Of a stretch of DNA of 12,727 nt, positions 6,894 through 12,727 are shown piece after piece (within the stretch, counting starts at the first letter, position 1; every line of letters starts with the position of its first letter). The notes beneath the pieces are model-generated. The model made no database searches. It saw only the letters and a list, made by a program, of their open reading frames with translations, and was not told the origin of the DNA. Location of the stretch: positions 1 to 12,727 of the forward strand of contig CAYHZL010000100.1 of assembly GCA_964361075.1 (NCBI GenBank). Direction: 5' to 3'. The translations under genes were made by a program, and so were the position numbers. This DNA is from CAYHZL01 sp964361075. GTDB taxonomy: Bacteria; Bacteroidota; Ignavibacteria; UBA10030; UBA8401.

Positions 6894-8954
6894 ATGAAAG
6901 CAAACGAAACAAGAGTTGAAGACTTTTTATCAGCAAACAAGACACAGTTTGTAATTCCTGTTTATCAGAGAAATTATGACTGGTCAACTGGACAATGTAA
7001 ACAGCTACTTGACGACATACTTGAAGTTGGAACAAACAAGAAAATGAATGCTCATTTTATAGGTAGCCTTGTTTACGTTCACGATGACGTTTATACAGCT
7101 TCAAGAATTAAAGAGCTTACTGTAATTGATGGACAACAGCGACTTACAACCCTTACTTTAATTTATTTGGTCTTGCTCAGTCTGGCAAAAGAACTAAAAG
7201 ACGAAGGACTTGTAAATGAAATCACCGAAACATACTTGATTAACAAGTTTGCACAAGAAGAAGAGAAATTAAAACTTAGACCAACAGATAACAACGACAA
7301 CGCTTTAAAATATCTTTTAAGAAGTGATGAAAATGAAGAATACAACGTCTTTTCAAAGCTAATTGACAACTTCAACTATTTCAATGGCAGAATTACAGAG
7401 GAAAACTACAAAGTGGTTTTAACTGGTTTATCGAAATTAATGTTTGTTGAAATTTCACTTGACAGAGAAAAGGACGACCCTCAAAGAATTTTTGAAAGCA
7501 TTAACTCAACTGGTTTGGAATTATCTCAAGCCGACTTAATCCGAAATTATATTTTGATGGGACTTAATCGTAGAGACCAAGATAAAATCTATCAAAACTA
7601 CTGGGAGGTCATAGAAAGATTAGCAAAAGATGAAACGCTTAATGTGAGCCGAGTATCAGATTTTATTCGTGATTACTTAACGCTTGAAAACAAAAATATT
7701 CCAAACAAAGGAAAAGTATATTTAGAGTTCAAATCAAAATATCCTACATCAACACTTGAAAATTTAGAAACTGTTTTATCAGGAATAAAATCTTTAGTAA
7801 AGCACTACAACAAACTGATAAACCCAAAGAATGAAACAGATAAAGATATAAGAACTCAACTTGATTACATAAACCGACTTGAGATAAGTGTTGCATATCC
7901 ATTTCTGATGAAAGTTTATGAAGATTATGCAAATTCTATCATTGACAAACAAATATTTGTTTCAGTATTAAATTTAGTGCAATCATATACTTGGAGAAGG
8001 TTTATTCTTGGTTTACCAACACACGCATTGAATAAAATCTTTATGAGCCTATATGACAAGGTTGAAAAGGAAAACTATTTATTTTCAGTTCAAAAATCTC
8101 TGTTGCAACGTTCAGGCGTTCAAAGATTTCCAAGAAATTCAGAAACAATGAACGCATTAAAAGAGAAAGATGTTTATACCATAAAATCTAAGAACAGAAC
8201 CTATTTACTCGAAAGACTTGAAAATTTTGAGAACAAAGAACCTGTTTTAATTGACGGGAATGAGGATATAACAATAGAGCATATCTTCCCACAAAATCCC
8301 GACCCAAAATGGAAAATCGAATTAGGTAATGCCGATTATAATTTCATCAAAGAAAATTATCTAAACACAATTGGAAACTTGACACTTTCTGGTAACAATG
8401 GAAAACTTGGCAACAAGCCATTCAAAGAAAAAAGAGATTTAGAAAATGTTGGTTACAAAGACAGCAGACTTTGGTTGAATAAATATCTTTCAATTACTGA
8501 GAAATGGGACAAAGTCGAAATAGAAAGACGCTTTGACCTAATATCAGAAAGGTTTTTAAAAATTTGGGAAATACCAAACATCAACATAACAGAAGACACA
8601 GAGATTAGCGAAGTCAATATTTTTGAAGCAGAAGACCCGAAACATAAGAAGTTAGAATATGCAATCTTCTTTGACCAAAAAATTGAAGTAAGAGAAGTTG
8701 CTAAACTTTATGTTGAAGTATTCAAACAACTTTTTGAATTGCAGCCAGAAACATTTTTTACTTCTGAATTGGGAAAAAGAATAGGATTAACCAAAAATCC
8801 AGTCGAAGGAAATCCAAGGCAAGTCGCCCAAATCAATGACACCTATTTTATTGAAGCTGGTTTCGGTAATCTTGATAAGTTCGACAGAATTAAACAAGCA
8901 TTGACACTGTTTGACTTAGAGGACGAGCTGACAATAAAGTATGCAGAAAAATAA
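6894..8954 (+). CDS. DUF262/DUF1524 protein, GmrSD-like restriction nuclease (foreign insert in nuo operon)
   Basis: Probable cytoplasmic defence nuclease of the GmrSD type. In characterised members the DUF262 part binds and hydrolyses nucleotide and the DUF1524 part is an HNH endonuclease acting on modified phage DNA. DUF262 spans about residues 8-225: IPVYQRNYDW (21-30), the signature DGQQRLTTL (79-87), and a second conserved block FESINSTGLELSQADLIRNY (200-219). A helical linker follows. DUF1524 spans about 410-555: IEHIFPQNP (461-469) with His463 as likely HNH base, then NTIGNLTLSGNNGKLGNKPF (491-510). Residues 585-686 form an extra C-terminal domain of unknown role. At 686 residues it matches single-chain, fused GmrSD proteins. 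It lies 36 bases after nuoM and 38 before nuoN, with no visible terminator or strong promoter, so it is probably co-transcribed with nuo. It is more AT-rich than its neighbours (line 7681-7740 is 15/60 GC; line 5761-5820 is 32/60) and favours AGA for Arg, whereas nuo uses CGN. Function against modified DNA is inference. Confidence 0.92.
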   Translation: MKANETRVEDFLSANKTQFVIPVYQRNYDWSTGQCKQLLDDILEVGTNKKMNAHFIGSLVYVHDDVYTASRIKELTVIDGQQRLTTLTLIYLVLLSLAKELKDEGLVNEITETYLINKFAQEEEKLKLRPTDNNDNALKYLLRSDENEEYNVFSKLIDNFNYFNGRITEENYKVVLTGLSKLMFVEISLDREKDDPQRIFESINSTGLELSQADLIRNYILMGLNRRDQDKIYQNYWEVIERLAKDETLNVSRVSDFIRDYLTLENKNIPNKGKVYLEFKSKYPTSTLENLETVLSGIKSLVKHYNKLINPKNETDKDIRTQLDYINRLEISVAYPFLMKVYEDYANSIIDKQIFVSVLNLVQSYTWRRFILGLPTHALNKIFMSLYDKVEKENYLFSVQKSLLQRSGVQRFPRNSETMNALKEKDVYTIKSKNRTYLLERLENFENKEPVLIDGNEDITIEHIFPQNPDPKWKIELGNADYNFIKENYLNTIGNLTLSGNNGKLGNKPFKEKRDLENVGYKDSRLWLNKYLSITEKWDKVEIERRFDLISERFLKIWEIPNINITEDTEISEVNIFEAEDPKHKKLEYAIFFDQKIEVREVAKLYVEVFKQLFELQPETFFTSELGKRIGLTKNPVEGNPRQVAQINDTYFIEAGFGNLDKFDRIKQALTLFDLEDELTIKYAEK

Positions 8955-8992
8955 AAAACGAACGCTTAACGAAATTTTAATTCTGAACTTCG

Positions 8993-10486
8993 ATGCTTGA
9001 TCAAATATTTAATAGTCTGCAATTTTTCAAACCTGAAATTGCTCTTACGGCAACACTGCTGGCTGCTATTCTTGTAGATTTACTGACGACGAAAAAAAAT
9101 ATTGTAGCCGGCACACTCGCGCTCGGTTTGCTCGGTACATTTTTCATGGTCGCTCAACAGAATGGAATGAACACATCGTTCTTCAGCGGGATGATAGTCG
9201 TTGATCCGTTTGCAGTCTTCTTCAAAATTCTGGTTCTCATCAGCACGTTGTTCGTTGTCGTGTTCTCTGTTTTTTCGAATGAAGTAACTGCATTGAAAAA
9301 ACGGGGAGGAGAGTATTACTCGTTACTCGCCGCAATGGCGCTCGGAATGTTTTTGATGGTTGCTTCCACAAATTTGTTGATGATCTATCTTTCGCTCGAA
9401 CTGACGAGTATGACTTCATACATTCTTGCGGGCGTAATGAAAGAAGAAAAGGATTCGGCGGAAGCATCACTGAAATATCTTTTGTATGGCGCGTTTTCTT
9501 CCGGCGTAATGTTGTACGGCATTTCTATTGTATTTGGATTAACAGGCTCGCTCGATATTGTTACCATCAATCAAGTGTTGATGCAGGGAAGTGTAAACCC
9601 AACAACGCTCTCGCTCGCGGCAGTGTTGATGCTTGTCGGGTTCGGTTATAAAATTTCTGCGGTGCCGTTTCATTTCTGGACGCCCGATGTGTATGAAGGT
9701 GCGCCGATTACCATTACGGCATTTCTTTCTGTCGCATCGAAAGCTGCCGGCTTTGCAATGTTGATGCGCGTTCTGCGTGTGATGATGAGCGACAGTTCGG
9801 TATTGGGCTTGCCTGCCGGAGTGTGGATGTTGTTGAAAGGATTAAATGTGCAACACATTCTCATCGCACTTTCTATTCTAACGATGACCGTCGGCAATCT
9901 TGTTGCAGTGTGGCAAAATAATGTGAAGCGCCTGCTTGCGTATTCAAGCATTGCACACGCCGGATATATGTTGCTTGGATTGGTGGTGCTCGGCAATGAT
10001 GGGTACGCCGCAACGATGATTTATTTTGTTATGTATCTTTTGATGAATCTCGGTGCGTTCTATGTTGTGATGTTAGTTGCAAACGCAACAGGCAGTGAAG
10101 AGATGGATACGTACAAAGGGCTTGGTAAACGTGCACCGTTAGTTTCCGTTGCGATGGCAGTGTTTCTTGTTTCGCTTACCGGTTTGCCGCCAACTGCCGG
10201 CTTCATCGGGAAATTATATATATTCGCTGGATTGATTCGTTCCGGTATGATTACTCTTGCAATAATCGGCGTATTGAACAGTGTGATATCACTTTACTAT
10301 TACGTTCGAGTTTTTCGTAATATATTTTTAAAAGAATCTGAAGGAGAAACAACGCCGCTTGTTTTTCCATTTATGCAACACGTGGTGCTGCTGCTGCTGC
10401 TCATTCCAACACTTGTACTCGGGCTATATTTTGGTTCGGTTGTTGAGTTCGCACAATATTCTGTAACAATGTTTGGAGTGAAGTAA
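8993..10486 (+). CDS. nuoN: NADH-quinone oxidoreductase subunit N (NuoN), antiporter-like
   Basis: Antiporter-like proton-pumping subunit of complex I nearest to NuoK. It is 497 residues (usual about 470-510) with about 14 transmembrane helices. Conserved residues seen are Glu136 in LSLELTSMTSY (TM5), Lys220 in GFGYKISAVPFHFWTPDVY (TM7), Lys250 in SVASKAAGFAMLMR, Lys312 in NNVKRLLAYSSIAHAGYM, and Lys407 in GFIGKLYIF (TM12). The ATG at 8993 gives a normal N-terminus with TM1 at about residues 14-31. The gene is complete even though a foreign gene precedes it. It is the last gene of the operon: an intrinsic terminator starts 29 bases after its stop. Composition and CGN arginine use return to the nuo style, confirming that only the preceding gene is foreign. 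Confidence 0.97.
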   Translation: MLDQIFNSLQFFKPEIALTATLLAAILVDLLTTKKNIVAGTLALGLLGTFFMVAQQNGMNTSFFSGMIVVDPFAVFFKILVLISTLFVVVFSVFSNEVTALKKRGGEYYSLLAAMALGMFLMVASTNLLMIYLSLELTSMTSYILAGVMKEEKDSAEASLKYLLYGAFSSGVMLYGISIVFGLTGSLDIVTINQVLMQGSVNPTTLSLAAVLMLVGFGYKISAVPFHFWTPDVYEGAPITITAFLSVASKAAGFAMLMRVLRVMMSDSSVLGLPAGVWMLLKGLNVQHILIALSILTMTVGNLVAVWQNNVKRLLAYSSIAHAGYMLLGLVVLGNDGYAATMIYFVMYLLMNLGAFYVVMLVANATGSEEMDTYKGLGKRAPLVSVAMAVFLVSLTGLPPTAGFIGKLYIFAGLIRSGMITLAIIGVLNSVISLYYYVRVFRNIFLKESEGETTPLVFPFMQHVVLLLLLIPTLVLGLYFGSVVEFAQYSVTMFGVK

Positions 10487-10515
10487 ATTTTTTTAGTACA
10501 TTTTTAATAAAAAAC

Positions 10516-10539
10516 GCGGACACAAGTCCGCTTTTTTTT
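10516..10539 (+). terminator. Intrinsic terminator of the nuo operon
   Basis: GCGGAC-ACAA-GTCCGC (10516-10531) is a perfect 6-bp GC-rich stem with a 4-base loop, followed immediately by eight T residues (10532-10539). An A-rich stretch on the 5' side means it could also work weakly on the other strand. It lies 29 bases after the nuoN stop and closes the transcript that includes the DUF262 gene. Confidence 0.93.
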
Positions 10540-10581
10540 GAATATCCCTTCACTATTGATTTTACAAAAATGATAACTCCT

Positions 10582-10643
10582 AAGTAACTCGTTGTAACCT
10601 CAAATAAATCAAGAGGTTAAAAATTGAAAATTTCGAGTTACTT
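10582..10643. repeat. Nested inverted repeat downstream of nuo operon
   Basis: AAGTAACTCG (10582-10591) and CGAGTTACTT (10634-10643) are a perfect 10-bp inverted repeat. Nested inside is TAACCTC (10595-10601) paired with GAGGTTA (10613-10619), with an 11-base AT-rich loop. No T run follows, so it is not a standard terminator. It could be an RNA fold, a protein-binding palindrome or the remnant of a mobile-element end. Confidence 0.6.
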
Positions 10644-10658
10644 TCTTTGAAAAAAATT

Positions 10659-10698
10659 CGCCGAAGGCGTACTGAACGCGCTACTCAGCGTGTTTTTT
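10659..10698. repeat. Hairpin repeat fused to the start of the FG-GAP ORF
   Basis: CGCC-GAA-GGCG (10659-10669) is followed by ACGC/GCGT (10676-10679 and 10688-10691) and then a GTTTTTTG stretch. The CGCCGAAGGCG core is the reverse complement of the CGCCTTCGGCG hairpin inside the nuoH-nuoI element (about 1271-1281), so this is probably part of a dispersed repeat. It overlaps the only available start (GTG at 10690) of the following ORF, which argues against that start being the original one. Confidence 0.5.
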
Positions 10699-11580
10699 GT
10701 CCCGAGTTGTAAAATTTCCTGTACTCAAATTGTTGATATAAACGGAGATGGTGTGAACGAAGTAATATCTTCACTTCCATTAGGGAATGAAAAGACAAAC
10801 AATATTCTTAAGGTATATGACAATTCTGGAAAAATTATCAAACGATTTTCTTTTTCTGATAAAAACATTTATTTCCAAAATATAAACTATGACAATACTT
10901 TTAGTATTGTGGGGTTTACTACTTTTCGTACCTCGTTAAATGAATTTAATCTTCTCTTAATTGCTGGTAATGGTCGTTCGCCAAATTTCATTGCTAGGCT
11001 AGATAGCAATCTTAACATAGTAGGAAAGTATTGGCATTATGGAAATATTTCTGGAATGACCATAAACAATAATCAAAAAATAGGGAAGAATATTCTTGTG
11101 TTAACTGGGACTAACGATGTTAAGGATATGGATTTTAATGCATTTCCTGTCGTAATGGTGCTCGATCCGGAAAAAATTGCAGGTAACAATGAAGCATCCG
11201 CAACAAAGGGATTTGGATTAAACAACTCTCAATCTGAACTTTATTATATTCGCTTCCCGAGAACGGATATGGAAATGGCACTTAAAATAAATGTAGGTGC
11301 ATTTTTACGAGACAATATTATCGAATCAAAATTAGATGTAATGATCAATGGTAATGATTTAGGTAACTCAATAGGTTTTGACTATATATTTTCCCCAGAT
11401 GAAATGCGTATACTAGAAGTAAAGTTTAATTCTCCTACAGAAACGACTCACAAAAAATTAAAGACTGAGGGAAAAATTCATAGTACGTTTGATGAAAAAT
11501 ATTTAGAAAATTTAAAAAATGGTGTGGAATATTGGGATGGAGAGAGGTGGATGAAAGAAGTGGTACAAGTAAAACATTAA
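10690..11580 (+). CDS. FG-GAP/VCBS-like hypothetical protein, probably 5'-truncated
   Basis: A 296-codon ORF of uncertain function. A calcium-binding-like FG-GAP/VCBS motif, DINGDGVNEV (residues 16-25), appears almost at once. It is followed by beta-rich repeats: VYDNSGKIIKRF (42-53), then IARLDSNLNIVGKYWHYG (101-118), VVMVLDPEKIAG (154-165) and YYIRFPRTDMEMAL (185-198), ending in YWDGERW (281-287). This pattern fits the C-terminal propeller-like half of larger surface or signalling proteins. There is no signal peptide, transmembrane helix or early ATG; the first internal Met is near residue 123. The only start is a GTG lying in a palindromic repeat, and the frame stays open upstream to 10651. 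The simplest reading is a 3' fragment of a bigger gene joined to repeat DNA. It is AT-rich and converges on the TumE-like gene with a 10-base gap. Domain assignment is by motif only. Confidence 0.6.
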   Translation: MFFVPSCKISCTQIVDINGDGVNEVISSLPLGNEKTNNILKVYDNSGKIIKRFSFSDKNIYFQNINYDNTFSIVGFTTFRTSLNEFNLLLIAGNGRSPNFIARLDSNLNIVGKYWHYGNISGMTINNNQKIGKNILVLTGTNDVKDMDFNAFPVVMVLDPEKIAGNNEASATKGFGLNNSQSELYYIRFPRTDMEMALKINVGAFLRDNIIESKLDVMINGNDLGNSIGFDYIFSPDEMRILEVKFNSPTETTHKKLKTEGKIHSTFDEKYLENLKNGVEYWDGERWMKEVVQVKH

Positions 11581-11590
11581 AAACTACATT

Positions 11591-11983
11591 TTATATTGCG
11601 TAGAGTTTTACTTCTTCAATAACTTTTATTAGAACCGGTTTTTCAACACCAATTACCTCTGTTGGAAGATGTTTGTGGTTTGGAAAATTTTGAAGTTTTG
11701 GAAAATGAGGCGTATTATCGTAACGAAAAACAAGCGTATTTTTGCTGTCTTGAAAATGATAACGATATGAAAGAAAGTTGAGAATATCATTTTCTGCAAA
11801 TATTGCTTCGCTTATTTCCAATAAAGAGCCTGTTAAAAATCGAATGCGAATACGAAGATTTACTCGGCTAATAGTCAGATATTCTTCTTCATATTTTTCA
11901 ATATGAATATTTTTGAGTGACTTTATTGCAGATTCAACGTTAGAAAGATAGGCAACAACGATGTCAAGCGGCGTGGCTAACAA
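11591..11983 (-). CDS. TumE-like (DUF6516) toxin of a type II toxin-antitoxin pair
   Basis: A 130-residue small soluble protein with the recognisable core of the TumE/DUF6516 toxin family: LLEISEAI (54-61), SYRYHFQD (72-79), LVFRYDNTPHFPKLQNFP (84-101) and NHKHLPTEV (102-110). The conserved Tyr/Arg/His residues (R74, H76, R87, D89, H93, H103, H105) are likely active-site candidates. Members are annotated as toxins of type II pairs; the cellular target is not deduced here. No ATG exists in frame at the 5' end. The only plausible start is TTG at 11983, two codons after an in-frame TAG, and it lies inside the 3' end of the upstream gene (20-base overlap). This implies translational coupling to the putative antitoxin. 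The gene converges on the FG-GAP-like ORF and no terminator is seen between them. Confidence 0.8.
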   Translation of the reverse strand: MLATPLDIVVAYLSNVESAIKSLKNIHIEKYEEEYLTISRVNLRIRIRFLTGSLLEISEAIFAENDILNFLSYRYHFQDSKNTLVFRYDNTPHFPKLQNFPNHKHLPTEVIGVEKPVLIKVIEEVKLYAI

Positions 11984-12188
11984 GATTTTCTAATTCAGAT
12001 TTTAATGATAGAAAGTGTTGATAATCATTCGACCATTCTACAAATTCTTCACTATCATTCATTGTTCCTTTTTTGTAGTTATTAAAAAACTCTTCGGATG
12101 ACAAATGATGATTTTCTTCATGGATACTTAAACGCTTCGAAAGTGCAACGAGCGCATCTACTGATGAATCATAAATAATTTTTTGCAT
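11964..12188 (-). CDS. Putative antitoxin upstream of TumE-like toxin
   Basis: A 74-residue acidic, helix-rich protein that is the first gene of a two-gene - strand unit. No named family is recognised with certainty. It shows LSSEEFFNNYKKGTMNDS (29-46) followed by EEFVEWSNDYQHF (47-59) and a terminal helix LKSELENLV (62-70). This 'SEEF..Y..G...D...F.EW' layout is common among small partners of TumE-like toxins, in my recollection. There is no helix-turn-helix or ribbon-helix-helix at the N-terminus, so DNA-binding autoregulation is not evident. Order, size and 20-base overlap with the toxin support an antitoxin role, but this rests on context. The ATG at 12188 is preceded by a very AT-rich leader (12189-12240) with no Shine-Dalgarno sequence; it may hold the promoter, but no convincing -7/-33 pair is visible. 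Confidence 0.75.
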   Translation of the reverse strand: MQKIIYDSSVDALVALSKRLSIHEENHHLSSEEFFNNYKKGTMNDSEEFVEWSNDYQHFLSLKSELENLVSHAA

Positions 12189-12257
12189 ATTTATATCTCA
12201 ATTATTATTAACTTTTCCTATATAAATATACCTTTTTACAAACCACTAAATCAAGAG

Positions 12258-12407
12258 TCAAAGTTGTTTCAATCTTGAATCAACGCTCCCAATCCCAAAG
12301 GGATCACTTTGGGACGTGGACGTTGGGAGCGAGATAGAACAGATAAAGAGTGCAGTGTCAATAAATATTGACTGTTCGTTCCTTAAAACTTGGAGAAGAG
12401 TCGGCAT
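12258..12407 (-). pseudogene. VapC-like PIN toxin remnant, truncated after ~22 codons
   Basis: ATG at 12407-12405 overlaps the stop of the preceding antitoxin frame by one base (TAATG), the standard VapBC layout. The first 22 residues read as a PIN-domain start: MPTLLQVLRNEQ, then SIFIDTALFI with Asp17 as the first PIN metal-binding acid in a strand-D-T context. After about position 12342 the frame continues for only 27 more codons, through CSISLPTSTS and hairpin-repeat DNA (12284-12331), to TGA at 12260-12258. PIN toxins normally have about 130 residues and need three to four acidic residues, so this product cannot be active. The rest of the gene has been deleted or replaced. The short matching segment keeps confidence moderate. 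Confidence 0.6.
12284..12331. repeat. Nested hairpin repeat between TumE pair and VapBC relic
   Basis: The outer stem CGCTCCCAA (12284-12292) / TTGGGAGCG (12323-12331) encloses an inner stem TCCCAAAG (12293-12300) / CTTTGGGA (12307-12314) with the 6-base loop GGATCA. The eight bases CGTGGACG bulge on one side. Pairing is 17 bp in total. It resembles dispersed intergenic palindromes and lies just where the PIN-toxin reading frame stops looking like a PIN protein. It could block read-through between the two modules. Confidence 0.75.
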
Positions 12408-12619
12408 TATCGGTCTCGTCGCAATTCATTAACATATTCTTGTGCATCAATATTTCCCCACAATCCTTTTCCCGAACCAGCAACTGAAGACCACCGAATT
12501 GATTTAGATGTTTTATTTGCTTACGGGGAAAAATTTTGTAAAAGATGTTGCAATAAATCCCACTGTTTTTCTTTCGGTAGCTGTGAAATTTTTTGTTCTA
12601 TAGATTGTACATTAGCCAT
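12407..12619 (-). pseudogene. VapB-like (DUF2281-type) antitoxin with in-frame stop
   Basis: Reading from ATG at 12619, the frame gives 32 residues (MANVQSIEQKISQLPKEKQW then DLLQHLLQNFSP), a TAA at 12523-12521, and in the same frame 37 more residues: ANKTSKSIRWSSVAG, then SGKGLWGNIDAQEYVNELRR, then DR and stop at 12409-12407. The first half looks like the helical 'IEEKI..LP.E...' start of DUF2281/VapB-like antitoxins, and the second half like their toxin-binding tail (GLWG.IDAQEYVNELR). The whole would be 70 codons, a normal size. A single nonsense change therefore splits it, unless the base is a sequencing error. The PIN-like remnant follows with a 1-base overlap. Both halves of the TA pair are damaged, which suggests decay rather than error. 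Confidence 0.68.
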
Positions 12620-12620
12620 G

Positions 12621-12727
12621 TCATTTTTTCTCTATCTGTTGTATAAATGTAATGAGCTGTGCATTAAATTGCAACTCTATCAAATATTCCTTGCTTGTAA
12701 CTACACAGCGTAATTGTTTATTCAAAA
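12621..12727 (-). CDS. 3' end of unknown small protein, cut by window edge
   Basis: A frame open from the window edge ends at TGA (12623-12621), giving about 34 residues: LNKQLRCVVTSKEYLIELQF, then NAQLITFIQQIEKK. The composition (amphipathic, Lys/Glu/Gln-rich C-terminus) is compatible with a real protein end. Its stop is one base before the ATG of the VapB-like pseudogene, which fits an operon-like arrangement. No family can be named from this fragment. Chance open frame over 107 bases cannot be excluded. Confidence 0.4.
   Translation of the reverse strand, partial: LNKQLRCVVTSKEYLIELQFNAQLITFIQQIEKK

Noticed and set aside
8955..8992. Possible integron attC remnant after the DUF262 gene (GCTTAAC matches the RYYYAAC core)
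   Set aside because: No matching GTTRRRY partner or attC-like stem lies within the 38-base gap, and nothing similar is seen at the left junction. A 7-base degenerate match is expected by chance.
10606..12257. Shared AAATCAAGAG at 10606-10615 and 12248-12257 as direct repeats bounding the accessory segment
   Set aside because: Only 10 bases in AT-rich DNA, with no extension on either side; chance is sufficient.
12390..12713. Cys-rich 107-codon + strand ORF
   Set aside because: It lies antisense to the VapB-like relic and the partial gene, has odd Cys/His-rich low-quality composition and no recognisable domain. The - strand reading gives clear TA-like sequence, so this is a shadow frame.

Overview
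The window carries the membrane-arm half of a complex I (NADH:quinone oxidoreductase) operon on the + strand, nuoH-nuoI-nuoJ-nuoK-nuoL-nuoM-(insert)-nuoN, followed by a strong intrinsic terminator and an accessory region. Protein style, AT-leaning composition, near-absence of Shine-Dalgarno sequences and abundant palindromic repeats between genes suggest a member of the Bacteroidota/Ignavibacteria/Chlorobi-like lineage. This is inferred from protein style only; there is no rRNA or other marker in the window.

Positions 1-10486: nuoH to nuoN. All seven subunits look full length and keep their key residues: the NuoH quinone-site loop, eight NuoI cluster cysteines, the NuoK glutamates, and the NuoL/M/N antiporter-like Glu/Lys pairs. 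I-J and L-M are tightly spaced, but H-I, J-K and K-L are separated by 150-200 bp filled with palindromic repeat elements. The elements in H-I and J-K share the same outer arms around different cores. A 686-residue DUF262/DUF1524 protein (GmrSD-like, probable Type IV restriction or related anti-phage nuclease) sits cleanly between nuoM and nuoN in the sense direction. It is clearly more AT-rich and uses AGA arginine codons where the nuo genes use CGN, so it looks like a horizontally acquired passenger expressed from the respiratory operon.

Positions 10487-11580: the operon terminator, a nested palindrome, and a 296-codon ORF that starts directly inside an FG-GAP/VCBS-like domain. It is probably the 3' remainder of a larger gene.

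Positions 11591-12727, - strand: a toxin-antitoxin zone. It holds a TumE-like (DUF6516) toxin overlapping a 74-residue probable antitoxin. Beyond them is the wreck of a VapBC module: the antitoxin is split by one in-frame TAA, and the PIN toxin stops making sense about 22 codons in, next to a nested hairpin repeat. The 3' end of another small gene runs off the window edge. Together, the insert and the 3' zone look like a small defence/addiction hotspot attached to a housekeeping operon.
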